The translations under genes were made by a program, and so were the position numbers. Below the pieces are notes generated by a model. The model did not search any database and was not told where the DNA came from. It was given only the letters and a program-made list of their open reading frames with translations. Of a stretch of DNA of 64,000 nt, positions 9,661 to 19,725 are shown in pieces. The stretch is from Colocasia esculenta. Its lineage: Eukaryota > Streptophyta > Magnoliopsida > Alismatales > Araceae. The stretch covers positions 72,542,961 to 72,606,960 of the forward strand of contig CM024760.1 of assembly GCA_014218235.1 (NCBI GenBank), written 5' to 3'. Numbering within the stretch: position 1 is the stretch's first letter; each line of letters begins with the position of its first letter.

Positions 9661-10884
9661 CTAAACATGCATAACTTTTCTTGGTAACTTTAATAATTTA
9701 CATACATCTTTATATTTACTATATAATTCATTAAATGCGTCTTCTAAACTATCTGAATCAGAATCATTACAAGAAGTGAATGAAGAGTCAGAGGTTACCT
9801 TGTCATTAGTATTTGCCATGAAGGCCAGGTTGGCATTTTCTTCTTCTTCTTCACTGGAGCTTGACTCGTTGTCCGAGTCGCTGTCGTTGCTCCAAGCAGT
9901 TGCCATGGCTTTTTTTTGTACCTTTTGAATTTCTTGGAGCTGTCCTTCTTTCTGAACTCCATCTTTTTCACATTTGGACACTCTGCATTGATGTGTCCAG
10001 GCTTTTTACATTCGTAGCAAATGCGTTCTGACTTCTTGGCATCCTTAACTTCAGGTTTCTTGAAGTCTTTGCCCTTCTTGAAGTATCTTCTTCCAGACTG
10101 ATACTTTTTCTTGGCGAGTATACGCTGCAATCTTATGGATAGGAAAGCTTCTTCATCTTCACTGCTCCCAATGCTTTTATCACCATCTGATTCATCACCA
10201 GATGTGCCTTCTGCAACTTTGAGAGAGTTGTTGTGCTTCTTTCTGCTGGAGGACTCCCCAAGCCTTTCCATGTTTATTTTGTGGGCCATTAGTGACCCAA
10301 CAAGCTTTTCCAGTGACATCCTTCTTAAATCATTTGCTTCTTCTATGGCTGTCACCTTTGGAGTCCACGAGGCTGGTAGAGATCTCAATATCTTTCTTAC
10401 AATATCTCTCATATCGTAGTTCTTTCCAAGACCAACCAAACCATTTGTAATATCTGTGAATCTACTGTACATTTGTGTAATTGATTCTCCTAGATGCATT
10501 TGAAATCGCCCATACTGAGCTACTAAGATGTCTATCCTTGTTTCTTTGACTTTGTCTGTTCCCTCATATGTGATTCTAAGTTTCTCCCACATTTCCATCG
10601 CTGATTTGCATGCTGAAATTCTATTAAACTCTTTCTTACTAAGAGCACAGCATAATATACTTTAAGCTTTGCAGTTTAACGATATCTTCTTCTTATCATT
10701 ATCTGTCCAATTTTCTTTGTTGTTTAGAACTACTAGATCTCGTTCTTCTATGATGGACCACAGTTGGAAATCGAGAACTTATAGGAAAAACTCCATTTTG
10801 GTCTTCCAATAGTTGTAATATTCTCCATCGAATAGAGGGGGTCGGTTGACTGACTGACCTTCTACATACCCTTGAGCTGCCATT
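9661..10884 (-). pseudogene. gag: Gag N-terminal and central domains of element B
   Basis: The start ATG is at 10884-10882 (MAAQGY, shared with element C). The first 95 codons are broken. Segment 10598-9795 holds the UBN2-type gag domain (MWEKLRITYEGTDKVKETRI, YSRFTDITNGLVGLG, RKILRSLPASWTPKVTAIEE) and a CCHC knuckle (CYECKKPGHINAEC). Segment 9981-9661 holds an acidic Ser/Asp/Glu region and the coiled-coil start. Frame changes occur near 9800-9980, 9660 and 10600-10660. Gag would form the particle and bind element RNA. Confidence 0.85.
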
Positions 10885-10931
10885 TATCTTTTGCTCTTCA
10901 GATCGCGAGATCTTCTTTGTCGAAGAGACTT

Positions 10932-10944
10932 GGCTTTGATACCA
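10932..10944 (-). other. Primer-binding site of element B
   Basis: The minus strand reads TGGTATCAAAGCC, one base away from the Met-tRNA PBS of the other elements, and it sits one base inside the LTR end at 10946. Confidence 0.85.
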
Positions 10945-11225
10945 CTGGTTGCCCAGCTAGCAAGCCCAAAGGGGGGTGAATGGGATTTAAAATTCTTTTA
11001 GATTTCACACCTGTCAACAAAAACACTTTAACAGAAAAACAATAAGTTCAATTGTTAGTGTTAGTGATAAGGAAGACAAACACACAAAGAAACAATCACA
11101 CGACACAGAGGATTTTTATCCTAGTTCGGACCTCCTATCCCAAGGAGTCCTACGTCCAGTCCCTAAGCAACAACTTGAGATTTCACTAACCAAGGGTACT
11201 GTCCCCCTTAAGGACCCTTACACAT

Positions 11226-11358
11226 CCAGCCGCAGCTGGCCTTCTCTTCTAAACCTGAAGAGGTACAAACCACCCTGATACACAGGTCTTCCTTCCTTAA
11301 CGAAGGGAATACAAACCACCTGTTTCCAACAGGTCTTCTCTTCACAACCCGAAGAGAA
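11226..11358. repeat. Hairpin array in the transcribed LTR of B
   Basis: Perfect short inverted repeats lie one after another: CCAGC/GCTGG (11226-11239), CTCTTC/GAAGAG (11244-11262), CCTTC/GAAGG (11291-11306), ACCTGTT/AACAGGT (11318-11334) and TTCTCTTC/GAAGAGAA (11336-11358). They lie 280-415 bp downstream of the minus-strand TATA box, so they would be in the RNA leader. Confidence 0.75.
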
Positions 11359-11639
11359 ACTTCACAACAGATGTGAAAGAAAGTGAAAGGCCCCTAGACC
11401 AAGCTTACAATGAAATGCTTGATCTAAGGCGAAGTCTGAGAGAGAAATATTAACAATGAGAAAATCTCTCAGAACTACAATCTCTCGAAAAAGTCTAGAC
11501 AATGAATGGTTGAGAGCTATGAGCTAAGGAATGAAAGGAGTGAAGCAAGAAGCTCTTGTTTCTGATGCTCGCAAGTTGAAGGTTGGTTCTCTAAAAGCTC
11601 TATTGCGCAAAAGTTGTCCTTCATAGAGTCATCAGTCTT

Positions 11640-11648
11640 CTATATATC
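11640..11648 (-). promoter_or_regulatory. TATA box of the LTR of B
   Basis: ATATATAGA on the minus strand, placed between the phased motif array (upstream) and the hairpin array (downstream), as in the other Sirevirus-like LTRs here. Confidence 0.6.
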
Positions 11649-11826
11649 TTCTCTTGAAAAATGTAGCCGTTGAACTGGTCGTTGTCTCTAAGTTTGAAGC
11701 ACGTTAGACAGCATGGTCCGAGGTGCTCGACAGGTAAGCTTGCAGCCATTTAATGCTCTGGAGCCATGCACGCAAAGAGAAGATTCATCCAGATATTCTT
11801 TAGCTTCTGGTTGTCCAACGTTGTAA

Positions 11827-11831
11827 GATAT
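11827..11831 (+). repeat. Target-site duplication of element C, left copy
   Basis: GATAT, identical to 21606-21610 on the other side of element C. It belongs to the LTR of B. Confidence 0.93.
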
Positions 11832-12039
11832 TGTTGAACCACTCTTTATTACCTTCATATTTTGGTGCTAACAAAATTTATGATGTAACTTAAAATTGAA
11901 CATTTTGTTTCATCTGTGTCGCATCAATCTCATAGTAAAATGATGAGTCTCACATTGATGCAATATGGCGCACTAAAATGCTAAATTGATGTTCATTTAA
12001 TATACATCGATTTCTATTCAAAGTGCCACATAGATTTCA

Positions 12040-12600
12040 CTGACAACGATTTCATAAGTTACACAACGATTTGATCATGTAATGATTTGTTAAGTGAAAC
12101 ATCGATTTTATCGTGCAACGATTTCATAAGTGAGAACAACGATTTGCTCTCATATCGATTTGGTTCTCATAACGATTCGATAAGTGAGCGCAATGATTTA
12201 CTCTCACATCGATTTGCCTTTTATAACGACTCTCTAAGGCTTCATAACAATTCGATAAGTGAGCGCAATGATTTGCTCTCACATCAATTTGCCTTCTATA
12301 ACGACTCACTAAGGCTTCATAATGATTCGATAAGTAAGCATAACGATTTGCTCGCATAACGATTTCATAAGTGAGAACATCGATTTGGTCTCACATCGAT
12401 TTGTTAAGTGAGAACAATGATTTGATCTCACAACGATTTCATAAGTGTCACATCGATTTGGTCTCTATAACTATTCGATCATCATAACGATTCGATAAGT
12501 CACAATAGTGATTTGGTCAATATAACGATTCGATAAGAGAAAACAATGATTCGATGGTCGTAATGATTTGATAAGTGAAACATAGATTTACCTTCACTTA
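12040..12600 (+). repeat. Phased CGATT-motif array in the 5' LTR of C
   Basis: More than 20 degenerate copies of AACGATTTG, ATCGATTTG or AACGATTCG. Starts at 12065, 12081, 12101, 12117, 12138, 12154, 12171, 12192, 12208, 12225, 12246, 12267, 12283 and 12300 give spacings of mostly 16-17 and 20-21 bp. The matching array in the 3' LTR is at about 19920-20540. Open frames here on both strands with Asn/His/Ser/Arg repeats are artefacts of the array. Confidence 0.85.
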
Positions 12601-12943
12601 AAGAACGATTTGGTCCAAACATAGACTTCATGTAAACATCGATTTCCTTTATGCTCAGATGTTTCAAATATGTTTGGCGCCCAAATGAAAAGTCAAATAT
12701 CTTCTGACAGAAAAAGCTGCATGCATGTTTCAGAGTCTTGTCAGAAAAAGATATGAACTACTATTTTCAGCATGTTAGCAGAAACACAGTGGTATGCACC
12801 GTTTATCATAAACACTCTTTTGTGCTAACACTCTCTTCTATGCTTACAGACCTCGAAGACCACTAAAGGTTGATTAAGACAAATGAAAAGCAACGGCCAA
12901 AACTCCAACAGATCTCTTCAACGGATCCATTCAAAATCTATTC

Positions 12944-12951
12944 ATATAAAA
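12944..12951 (+). promoter_or_regulatory. TATA box of the 5' LTR of C
   Basis: ATATAAAA in TTCATATAAAAGATG, conserved in the 3' LTR at 20852-20859. It lies downstream of the motif array and about 750 bp upstream of the gag ATG. Confidence 0.65.
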
Positions 12952-13640
12952 GATGAAGTATGGCTGAAGAAGAAGATAGAGCTTTCCTGAAAATCTTTGA
13001 AGGAGTGTACAACCAGTGAGGAACCTCATCGCCACATACACTCAAAGGAAAAGAGAGAAAGAGCCTGAGCCCATAAGAAGTGTTCAAGCATCTGAAGCAT
13101 TCAAGCCTTCAAGCTTTCTTTTCTCTCTTCATTCTCTCTCTGAGCTCATTGTAAATTTGGGGTAGAGTCCTTGACTGTGAGCTAGTTCTTAGTGTTCATC
13201 TTGTAATAGCTCTCAGTCTGGTCTTTCTTTTCTAAGAAAGATTTCGGTCCAGCTGTAGGACTGTATACAATGTAGAACCTAGATAGGGGTTTATGTCTAG
13301 CAGAACCGCACTGGGGTTTGTACCAGGAGGTTGGCTTCTTGACCTGTAAAAGAAGTGGGCTGCCTTCTTGCCCGGGAAAGAGAAGAAGACCAGCTGGGGT
13401 GCTGGGTGTTGTAGTGTCCTTGAGGGGGACTGTACCCTTGGTTAGTGAAATCTCAAGAGGTTGCTTGGGGACTGGACGTAGGACTTCCATGTGGGAAGGG
13501 CTGAACCAGGATAAATCTCTTGTGTCATTTGTGTGATTATTTATTTGCTTCCGCACTGCTACTCTTTATCACACTAAACTAGCCAAACTTTCTAGTGATA
13601 ATTTTATGTGTTTAAGCTTGTGTTTCAGAGGGCCAACAAG

Positions 13641-13656
13641 TGGTATCAGAGAGAGG
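13641..13656 (+). other. Primer-binding site of element C
   Basis: TGGTATCAGAGAGAGG, two bases after the 5' LTR end; its first 11 bases match initiator Met-tRNA. The same form is used by element H. Confidence 0.88.
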
Positions 13657-13700
13657 TTCTCTGATCAATCAAGAAGATCTAACGATCTTAGAGAAGATCC

Positions 13701-14456
13701 ATGGCAGCTCAAGGATATGCTGAAGGTCAATCAGTCACCAGACCTCCATTCTTTGATGGAGATGACTACCAATATTGGAAGATGAGAATGGAGTGCTTCA
13801 TTCGAGGCATAGACTTTGATCTGTGGCAGGTAATCGAGGTAGGTGATTATGTTATTGTTCCTATTCCAGGCACTACTGCCATTACAGTAGTAGATAAAAG
13901 TAAATTATCTTTAAACTTTAAAGCTAAGAACTACTTATGTTGTGCCTTATCCAAAAGAGAATTTAGTAGAGTATCTGCATGTAAATCAGCTAAAGAAATA
14001 TGGGATAAACTGTATATAACTTATGAAGGAACAGATAAAGTAAAACAAACTAGGATAGATATTCTAGTCTCACAATATGAGCAATTTAAAATGCTTTCAA
14101 ATGAAAATATCACTCAGATGTATAATAGATTTTCGAGCATAATAGTTGGTTTGAGTTCTCTTGGTAAAAATCTTTCTGATGAGGAAACTGTTAGAAAGAT
14201 ACTTAGGTCCTTAACTCTTTCATGGACACCTAAAGTAACTGCTATTGAAGAAGCCCATGACTTAACCAAACTTTCTCTTGATAACTTAATAGGTTCTCTC
14301 ATGGCACATGAAATTAATATGGAGCGACTATCTGAAAGCTCATCTAAGAAAAAATTTACTAATACTCTTAAAGTTGCAGCTACTCCTTCCACCTCTTCTT
14401 CTAGTTCCAAAAATATAGATTCTGAAGACAGTGACGTAGATGATGTACTGTCCAAG
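13701..14456 (+). CDS. gag: Gag N-terminal part of element C
   Basis: 252 codons from the ATG (MAAQGYAEGQSVTRPPFFDG), 45 nt after the PBS. It has the gag-like N-terminal block (YWKMRMECFIRG), the UBN2 core (IWDKLYITYEGTDKVKQTRI, then MYNRFSSIIVGLSSLGKN, VRKILRSLTLSWTPKVTAIE and SLMAHEINMERLSES) and a Ser/Asp-rich tail. It would assemble particles. The frame is open without lesions until solo LTR S1 interrupts it at 14456/14457. It resumes in the same frame at 18261. Confidence 0.93.
14452..14456 (+). repeat. Target-site duplication of solo LTR S1, left copy
   Basis: CCAAG, repeated at 18256-18260. Confidence 0.95.
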
Positions 14457-17400
14457 TGTAGCACCCCGGAAATTTTAATTATATAAAAACTCAATTAAAT
14501 GGAAATAAATAATTTCCATAATATCAAGTATTTAAAACATACGTATCATTATCGTATGTGCTAAAACACATCGGAAAATTCCGTAAAAATTATAAATCAA
14601 CCCCAAACATTATTACTAAATGTTTCACAAAGAAATTTGTGCCAAGAAAAATTGGATTAGCTAAGTTTAAAGTGTTTCGCGACTTATTATCGTAATTCAT
14701 GAATAAGTCGAAATATCATTATCACACGTACTTGGACGAGTCAGGAAATTAAATAAAAATCATAAATGGATTTCAAATAATATCCTCTAATGACCCATCA
14801 AGAAAATTGGGTCAATAAAAATCATGTGAGCTAGGTTTAAGAATTATTGTGACCGATTATTCAAATAAAGAAACGAGTCGGAAAACCGTTAACACGGAAA
14901 TACGACACAATCATAAATTAAATAAAAATGTTAGAAATGCTTCTAACAACATATAATAATGACCCAATATCATAAGTGGGCCAATAGACCACATATGGCC
15001 CAAAAATCAAATGAAGCAAGAAAATACATAAAAATTCGAAACCATAAATAAGCTGAAATTAAAAAGAGGCAATTAGAGTTGAATTGGGATACAAACATGC
15101 ATTCATGGCAACCCAAATTCGTGCCTACCCATCCATGGAAGTTTCTTGATGGCCAAGACTCTCTAATGGAGGAAGAAATCATCAAAAATAGGAAACCAAC
15201 ATGCCAATCCCGAAACCCTTCTTTCCTAGTTACAATAGGACTCCTAAACACCATGGATGCTTAAATACTCTTCACCCAAACCCTAGGGACGAGTTTAGAA
15301 CTTGCTGGGGTCGTGTGGAGGAGCTCTTGGTGGCTGGAGAGTAGGAGATCAAGCATACCAAGCTCATCTTCTTCCCCCGTTCATCTGCTACGACCTGCAC
15401 AAACCACCCTCTTGAAGCCGATCAAAGGTAGGCCAAACCTAAATCCCATCGTGCAAGGCTTATACCTCTGGAAAGAGGGTCAAGTCTACTTCCTAACCCA
15501 AGTGGAATGCCCAAATTCCATGCAGTATACATGGAGTATTAGGCGTTCTACAAACAATGGTCTGAACATGGGTTTTCTGAAGAATGAGACTTCATCAACC
15601 CAAGAGGTAGGTTTTCTCGGGCCAAATCTTAATATCTCCTATATCAAATGTGTAGAGCATCAAGTTATCTTTCATTGCCCTCTGGTTTCATCGAATTTCA
15701 TTGAGTAGATTTTGAATTATAAGCGTTTTCTCAAAGTCGTGCACTGTTAGGGATTTTCCTATTCTTCATATGTTTCATGTGATTCAAGACCGAATTAGGG
15801 TAAACGCATAACATGAAAGTTATTCTACCAGTCATCCTCTTCAAGTTTAGTGTTGAACATTTTGTCTAAATCTCATCATTTAGAGAGTTATAAGCGTGGT
15901 AATATGGTTGCTGCCTAAAACTACGACTTCAGGTTACCCTTGTTCTGACCTTGTGTTCAACGTGATCAAAGCCTATCAAAACCATCCTTATTTTCCAATT
16001 CCAATTTACTGGAAGTACCCTTGTATGTCTTGGTTATTTTAAAACTGGTTTCGTTATTTTTCATGCATTGTACATTTTGTTCTCTATTTCGGAAGCACCA
16101 TGTGTCAATGGATGGAAGTTCTGGACCGCAATCCAAGAACATGTCCTTGCTCTGTCAGAGTCTGGCGCAGAACCTGTGAACGCGACGGCCCGATAGGTCG
16201 CGTTCAAAGGTTTGATTGCGACATACCCCTTGTCGCTTTGTCAAGGCGACATGCGCTCCGTCGCGATCATGCTGCCTAACCTGACTGCCCAGTCGCGTTC
16301 TTCACAACACCCTGTCGCCTTTTGGTCCCGACCCGTCGCCTTCCTTGTAGGAGCCTGTTGTGATCTAACCCCGGGCCTGACAACACCCTGTCTCTTTCCT
16401 TGTAAGACCCTATCGTGATCTGACTCCGAGCCTGAACCCATGTCGCCTTCCTTATATGCCTATGTCGCCTTCTCATGATCTTTACCTGAAACCTCTTATT
16501 TTCTTGCAAAGTTTTCCGCATATACCCAAGATCTGGTCAAAGTAATATTTAGTGTGTATTGCACGTGTTTTGGGTCTGATCATTACATGATTTATATTTA
16601 ATGGCTTAAAAGTGATTAACCCATTTAAAAGCTTTAATTACATGAATGCTATTCTAAGTGCTCCTTAAATGTTATGATCCATTCATGCTTCTTGTGATTT
16701 AATCTTCCTACTGTTCTTCCACGTTTAAATGATAATGGTTATCATAAAATCTTACAATCCATGATTAGTTAAAGTGCATAGTTTTGTTCCATGTTATTTC
16801 GTCAAGTGCTTCCTGCGAGTTTGAGACCGATGGTTTGTGAATTGAGACACGTGTACCGCACTACACACTAGCACTATTAGGCAGCCTTTTCTTGGGAAAT
16901 TGGAAACTCTCTACCGGTCATTCCGAATCGGTAGACTAGCGACCTTTTTCCAAGGCCTCCTTAAATCTCCTCTGACCATGGATTCCCACATGGCCGACGA
17001 GTTGGTTGTACCATTGAAGTTCCTTGAAGATAGCGTGCACTTCCTTTCTCCTCTTGTTCTCGTGAGCATGATTTGACAATCTAGACTAAAGCCATTAATG
17101 TACAGATTTAACCAAAGTACAAATCGTACCGTTATGCTGCCGAATTTACCTCTTGACCATTGTTATCATGAAATCATGTTCAATTACTTATTACTTGTTC
17201 CCATCATCATCATGAACATGACATTACACATGCTTACTTATTGAAACTCTCATTGGCCATTATTTAATGACTGTGGGTATCTACATTTAAAAATTTACAT
17301 GAGATGCTGACAGGGCACGACGTGTGTCCAAGGGCTCCAATCTAGCCCCAATGACGGCGAGTCATAGATATACTGTTAACCATGGGGTATAATGATTACT

Positions 17401-18255
17401 GGCGTTGCATCTGCGCTGGGAGTACTTTCTTGCTTGTTGAATGTTAGATACAACAACCACATACATGTGTCCTAGTGTATATTCTTGGTGGATCTTTCCT
17501 TGGTGTACATTAGAGTCTACATGCCTGATTAGTGTTACATGATCGTGCTCGTGCGTTCTTGCTTGCTTGCTTGCGTGATATGGCCATCCTGCATTTAATG
17601 CAATTAGTGATATCCTGCATTCTTGACATCAAGTGAAATCTCGCGTGCTCGTACAAAGTGATCTATTGCTAGTTCTATCTTGTCATCTTGTTCACAATCT
17701 TGTTCTATCATAATCACTCTCTCTAGCTTGTTTTATATACCATGTGTTAACAAGTTTTATTCGTACTTGCATATCATTCATCGTACCTGCCTAGTTCTAA
17801 AATGCTAATCACTTATATCATTGCCCGCACATTGAGATATAAATCCTACTGGGCTAGTTTGCTCATCCCCTACTTTTACCCAATTTAGGTGACTATGAAG
17901 TTCAAGAGGAAGAGCAAGTCGAGGATGGGAATGCGTCTGAGTGAAGAGCGTTCCAATCATGAGTCTATCTATAGTTAGTTTATTTTGAGTGTTAGAACAA
18001 TATAGTAGGAAGTAAGGATTAAATGTACTTTCCCTTTTATTGAGTCTTAGTCCTGTACTAGTTTCCGTTTGAATACACAGAGTTGAGATTTGAATACAAT
18101 TTATATTGAGTTCAACATATGGGCCCTATTATGATGTTGTGTTGATACACATTTAGTGCGTGCTAGCTAGAGGCTTATTTGTCGACTGTCCACGTCTCGA
18201 AATATCGACTCGAATTAATTAACAATATCCGCTACGTAATTCTCGGGACGTGACA
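14457..18255 (+). mobile_element. S1: 3.8-kb solo LTR of a Tekay-like Gypsy element
   Basis: Begins TGTAGCACCCCGG, ends GGGACGTGACA and is flanked by a perfect 5-bp TSD. I see no PBS, gag or pol inside it. The end resembles that of the LTR of element A. It contains a TATA-like TTAAATA near 15264 and a stretch rich in GTCGCGAC-type words (about 16140-16470). Solo LTRs arise by recombination between the two LTRs of a full element. Short open frames inside (15313-15708 and others) have no recognisable domain. Confidence 0.9.
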
Positions 18256-18260
18256 CCAAG
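18256..18260 (+). repeat. Target-site duplication of solo LTR S1, right copy
   Basis: CCAAG; its duplication explains why gag keeps the same frame when the insertion and one TSD copy are ignored. Confidence 0.95.
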
Positions 18261-19277
18261 CTTCAGAAAATTCTCAAGAAGAAGAAAAATGGATCAAGAA
18301 GGATTCAAAAGAAAGAGAAAAATGAGAAAGAACCAGTCTGCTATGAATGCAGAAAACCTGGACATCTGAGACCAGATTGTCCTAGACTGAAGAAGATTGG
18401 TCAACCAGAAAAATCCAAGAAGCAGCACAAGAAATTCAAAAGAAAAACCATGGTGGCTGCTTGGGAAAATGAAGAAACCACAAGTTCAGAATCATCAAGC
18501 CCAGAATCGGAAAAAGAGTAGGTAAGTCTAGCCCTCATGGTAGGACTAGATGAGGTAAATTCTGACCCATTTTTTTATTTATGCACTGATTCAGGATCAG
18601 AATCTGAAGACTTAGAAGTAGTCTTTAATGAACTATACGAAAAACATAAAGGTGTTGTAAAAGAATTAAAAAATCTGAAAAACAACACTACTTGCTTGGA
18701 AAACACCAATTCTGATCTTAAATCCGAATTGGAGCAACTAGAAAAACAATTAAAGGACAGTAAAGATAATAATTATCTTTTAAATGAAGATTTGAAAATC
18801 AAGAATAATGAGAAGTTAGAGTTAGAAGAAAAATTAAAAACTCTAACTGAAGAAAATCTCTATTTAAAAGAATCAGTTAGTAAATTAACTAGAGGGAAAA
18901 CATCTTTAGACCTATGCTTAAAAGGGTCAAAATCTGGAAATAATAAACAAGGGCTTGGATACATACCTCTGAAAAAAGGAAAACAAGCCATAATTCTAGG
19001 AAAATATCCATTACCAAAATTTGTAAAAGAAACCAAGTTGCCTCAGAAAAAGGCCCCTGTAAAAGAAAATGTTTTCAAAAATTATGTCCTAAATAGACAT
19101 CATAAAAATAATAAGAACTGCAAAATAGATTATATTCATTGTTGCTCTCATTGTAATAAATTAGGACACACATTAAACACCTGCACAACAAGACACTTAG
19201 TTTGGATTCCTAAAGGTTATTTTCATGCATCTAACCATCAAAGACTCAAAAAGATTTGGGTACCTACTTCTGAGTAG
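18261..19277 (+). pseudogene. gag: Gag C-terminal part of element C, with one in-frame stop
   Basis: Continues the frame of 13701-14456. It has a Lys-rich linker, a CCHC knuckle (CYECRKPGHLRPDC), an acidic region, an in-frame TAG at 18519-18521, then a long coiled coil (residues rich in Glu, Lys, Leu and Asn) from 18537. A second CCHC finger (CCSHCNKLGHTLNTC) and the terminal RLKKIWVPTSE follow. The TAG overlaps a perfect splice-donor word (AG/GTAAGT). The frame is otherwise open, so this gag was probably functional until recently. Confidence 0.9.
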
Positions 19278-19493
19278 TTTATTTACAGGATGGCCTTGGA
19301 GCATCAGGAACAAAGGATGCTCAAGGCACTGGTGACTGCCAGCTCTTCATCCATCTCATATCTGAAGAGGATGTAGTCATCCTTTAGTTTTAGTTTCTAT
19401 TTTTTAAACTTACATTTATGTTTGTTATATTCAGAAGACTACAATGCTACTAACAACCATTTACAAGTCTCATTCAGGTGGAGTCTCTCATTC

Positions 19494-19725
19494 AGGGGGA
19501 GCACAGACTAAGGGGGAGCTATTCTTTAATATCAATCATTGTTGAACCCCTCAATGGTAAGAAATTCTCTCAAAGGGGGAGAATATGCATGGTAAGATCC
19601 TTCCTTTTTGGTTAGTGACAAAAAGGGGGAGAGTTTGTATGAATTTTTCTGAAAACTCTTTGCTTTATATATTTATGTATATCAGAAAATCTCATAAATT
19701 TTGTCGTCACCAAAAAGGGGGAGAT
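19494..19725 (+). other. Cluster of polypurine tracts of element C
   Basis: (A)nGGGGGAG-type tracts occur at about 19494-19502, 19510-19518, 19571-19582, 19619-19633 and 19712-19724. The last directly abuts the 3' LTR and should prime plus-strand DNA synthesis. Multiple PPT copies upstream of the 3' LTR are a known Sirevirus trait. Confidence 0.85.

Larger units (their letters stand above)
10946..11831 (-). repeat. 5' LTR of element B, proximal part (R/U5 and promoter)
   Basis: On the minus strand it ends GGGCAACCA next to the PBS. It includes the C-rich motif near the LTR end (TTCACCCCCC), a hairpin array at 11226-11358 and a TATA-like ATATATA at 11641-11647. Element C is inserted at 11831/11832. 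The remaining part of this LTR resumes at 21611; the total LTR is about 2.2 kb. Confidence 0.85.
11832..13638 (+). repeat. 5' LTR of element C
   Basis: Starts TGTTGAACCACTC and ends GGGCCAACA. It contains a phased array of CGATT motifs (about 12040-12600), a TATA box (12944-12951) and a short hairpin series (13335-13430). Compared with the 3' LTR it lacks about 59 bp just before its end, including the C11 tract. Most other differences are transitions, many at CpG. Confidence 0.93.

Noticed and set aside
12087..12359. Protein-coding frames with repeating peptides (also 20018-20253 and 22055-22587)
   Set aside because: They are translations of the motif arrays in LTR U3 regions and are open on both strands.
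14457..18255. Host gene within S1 (frames at 15313-15708 and 16212-16441)
   Set aside because: Both lie within a TSD-flanked LTR and show no domain.
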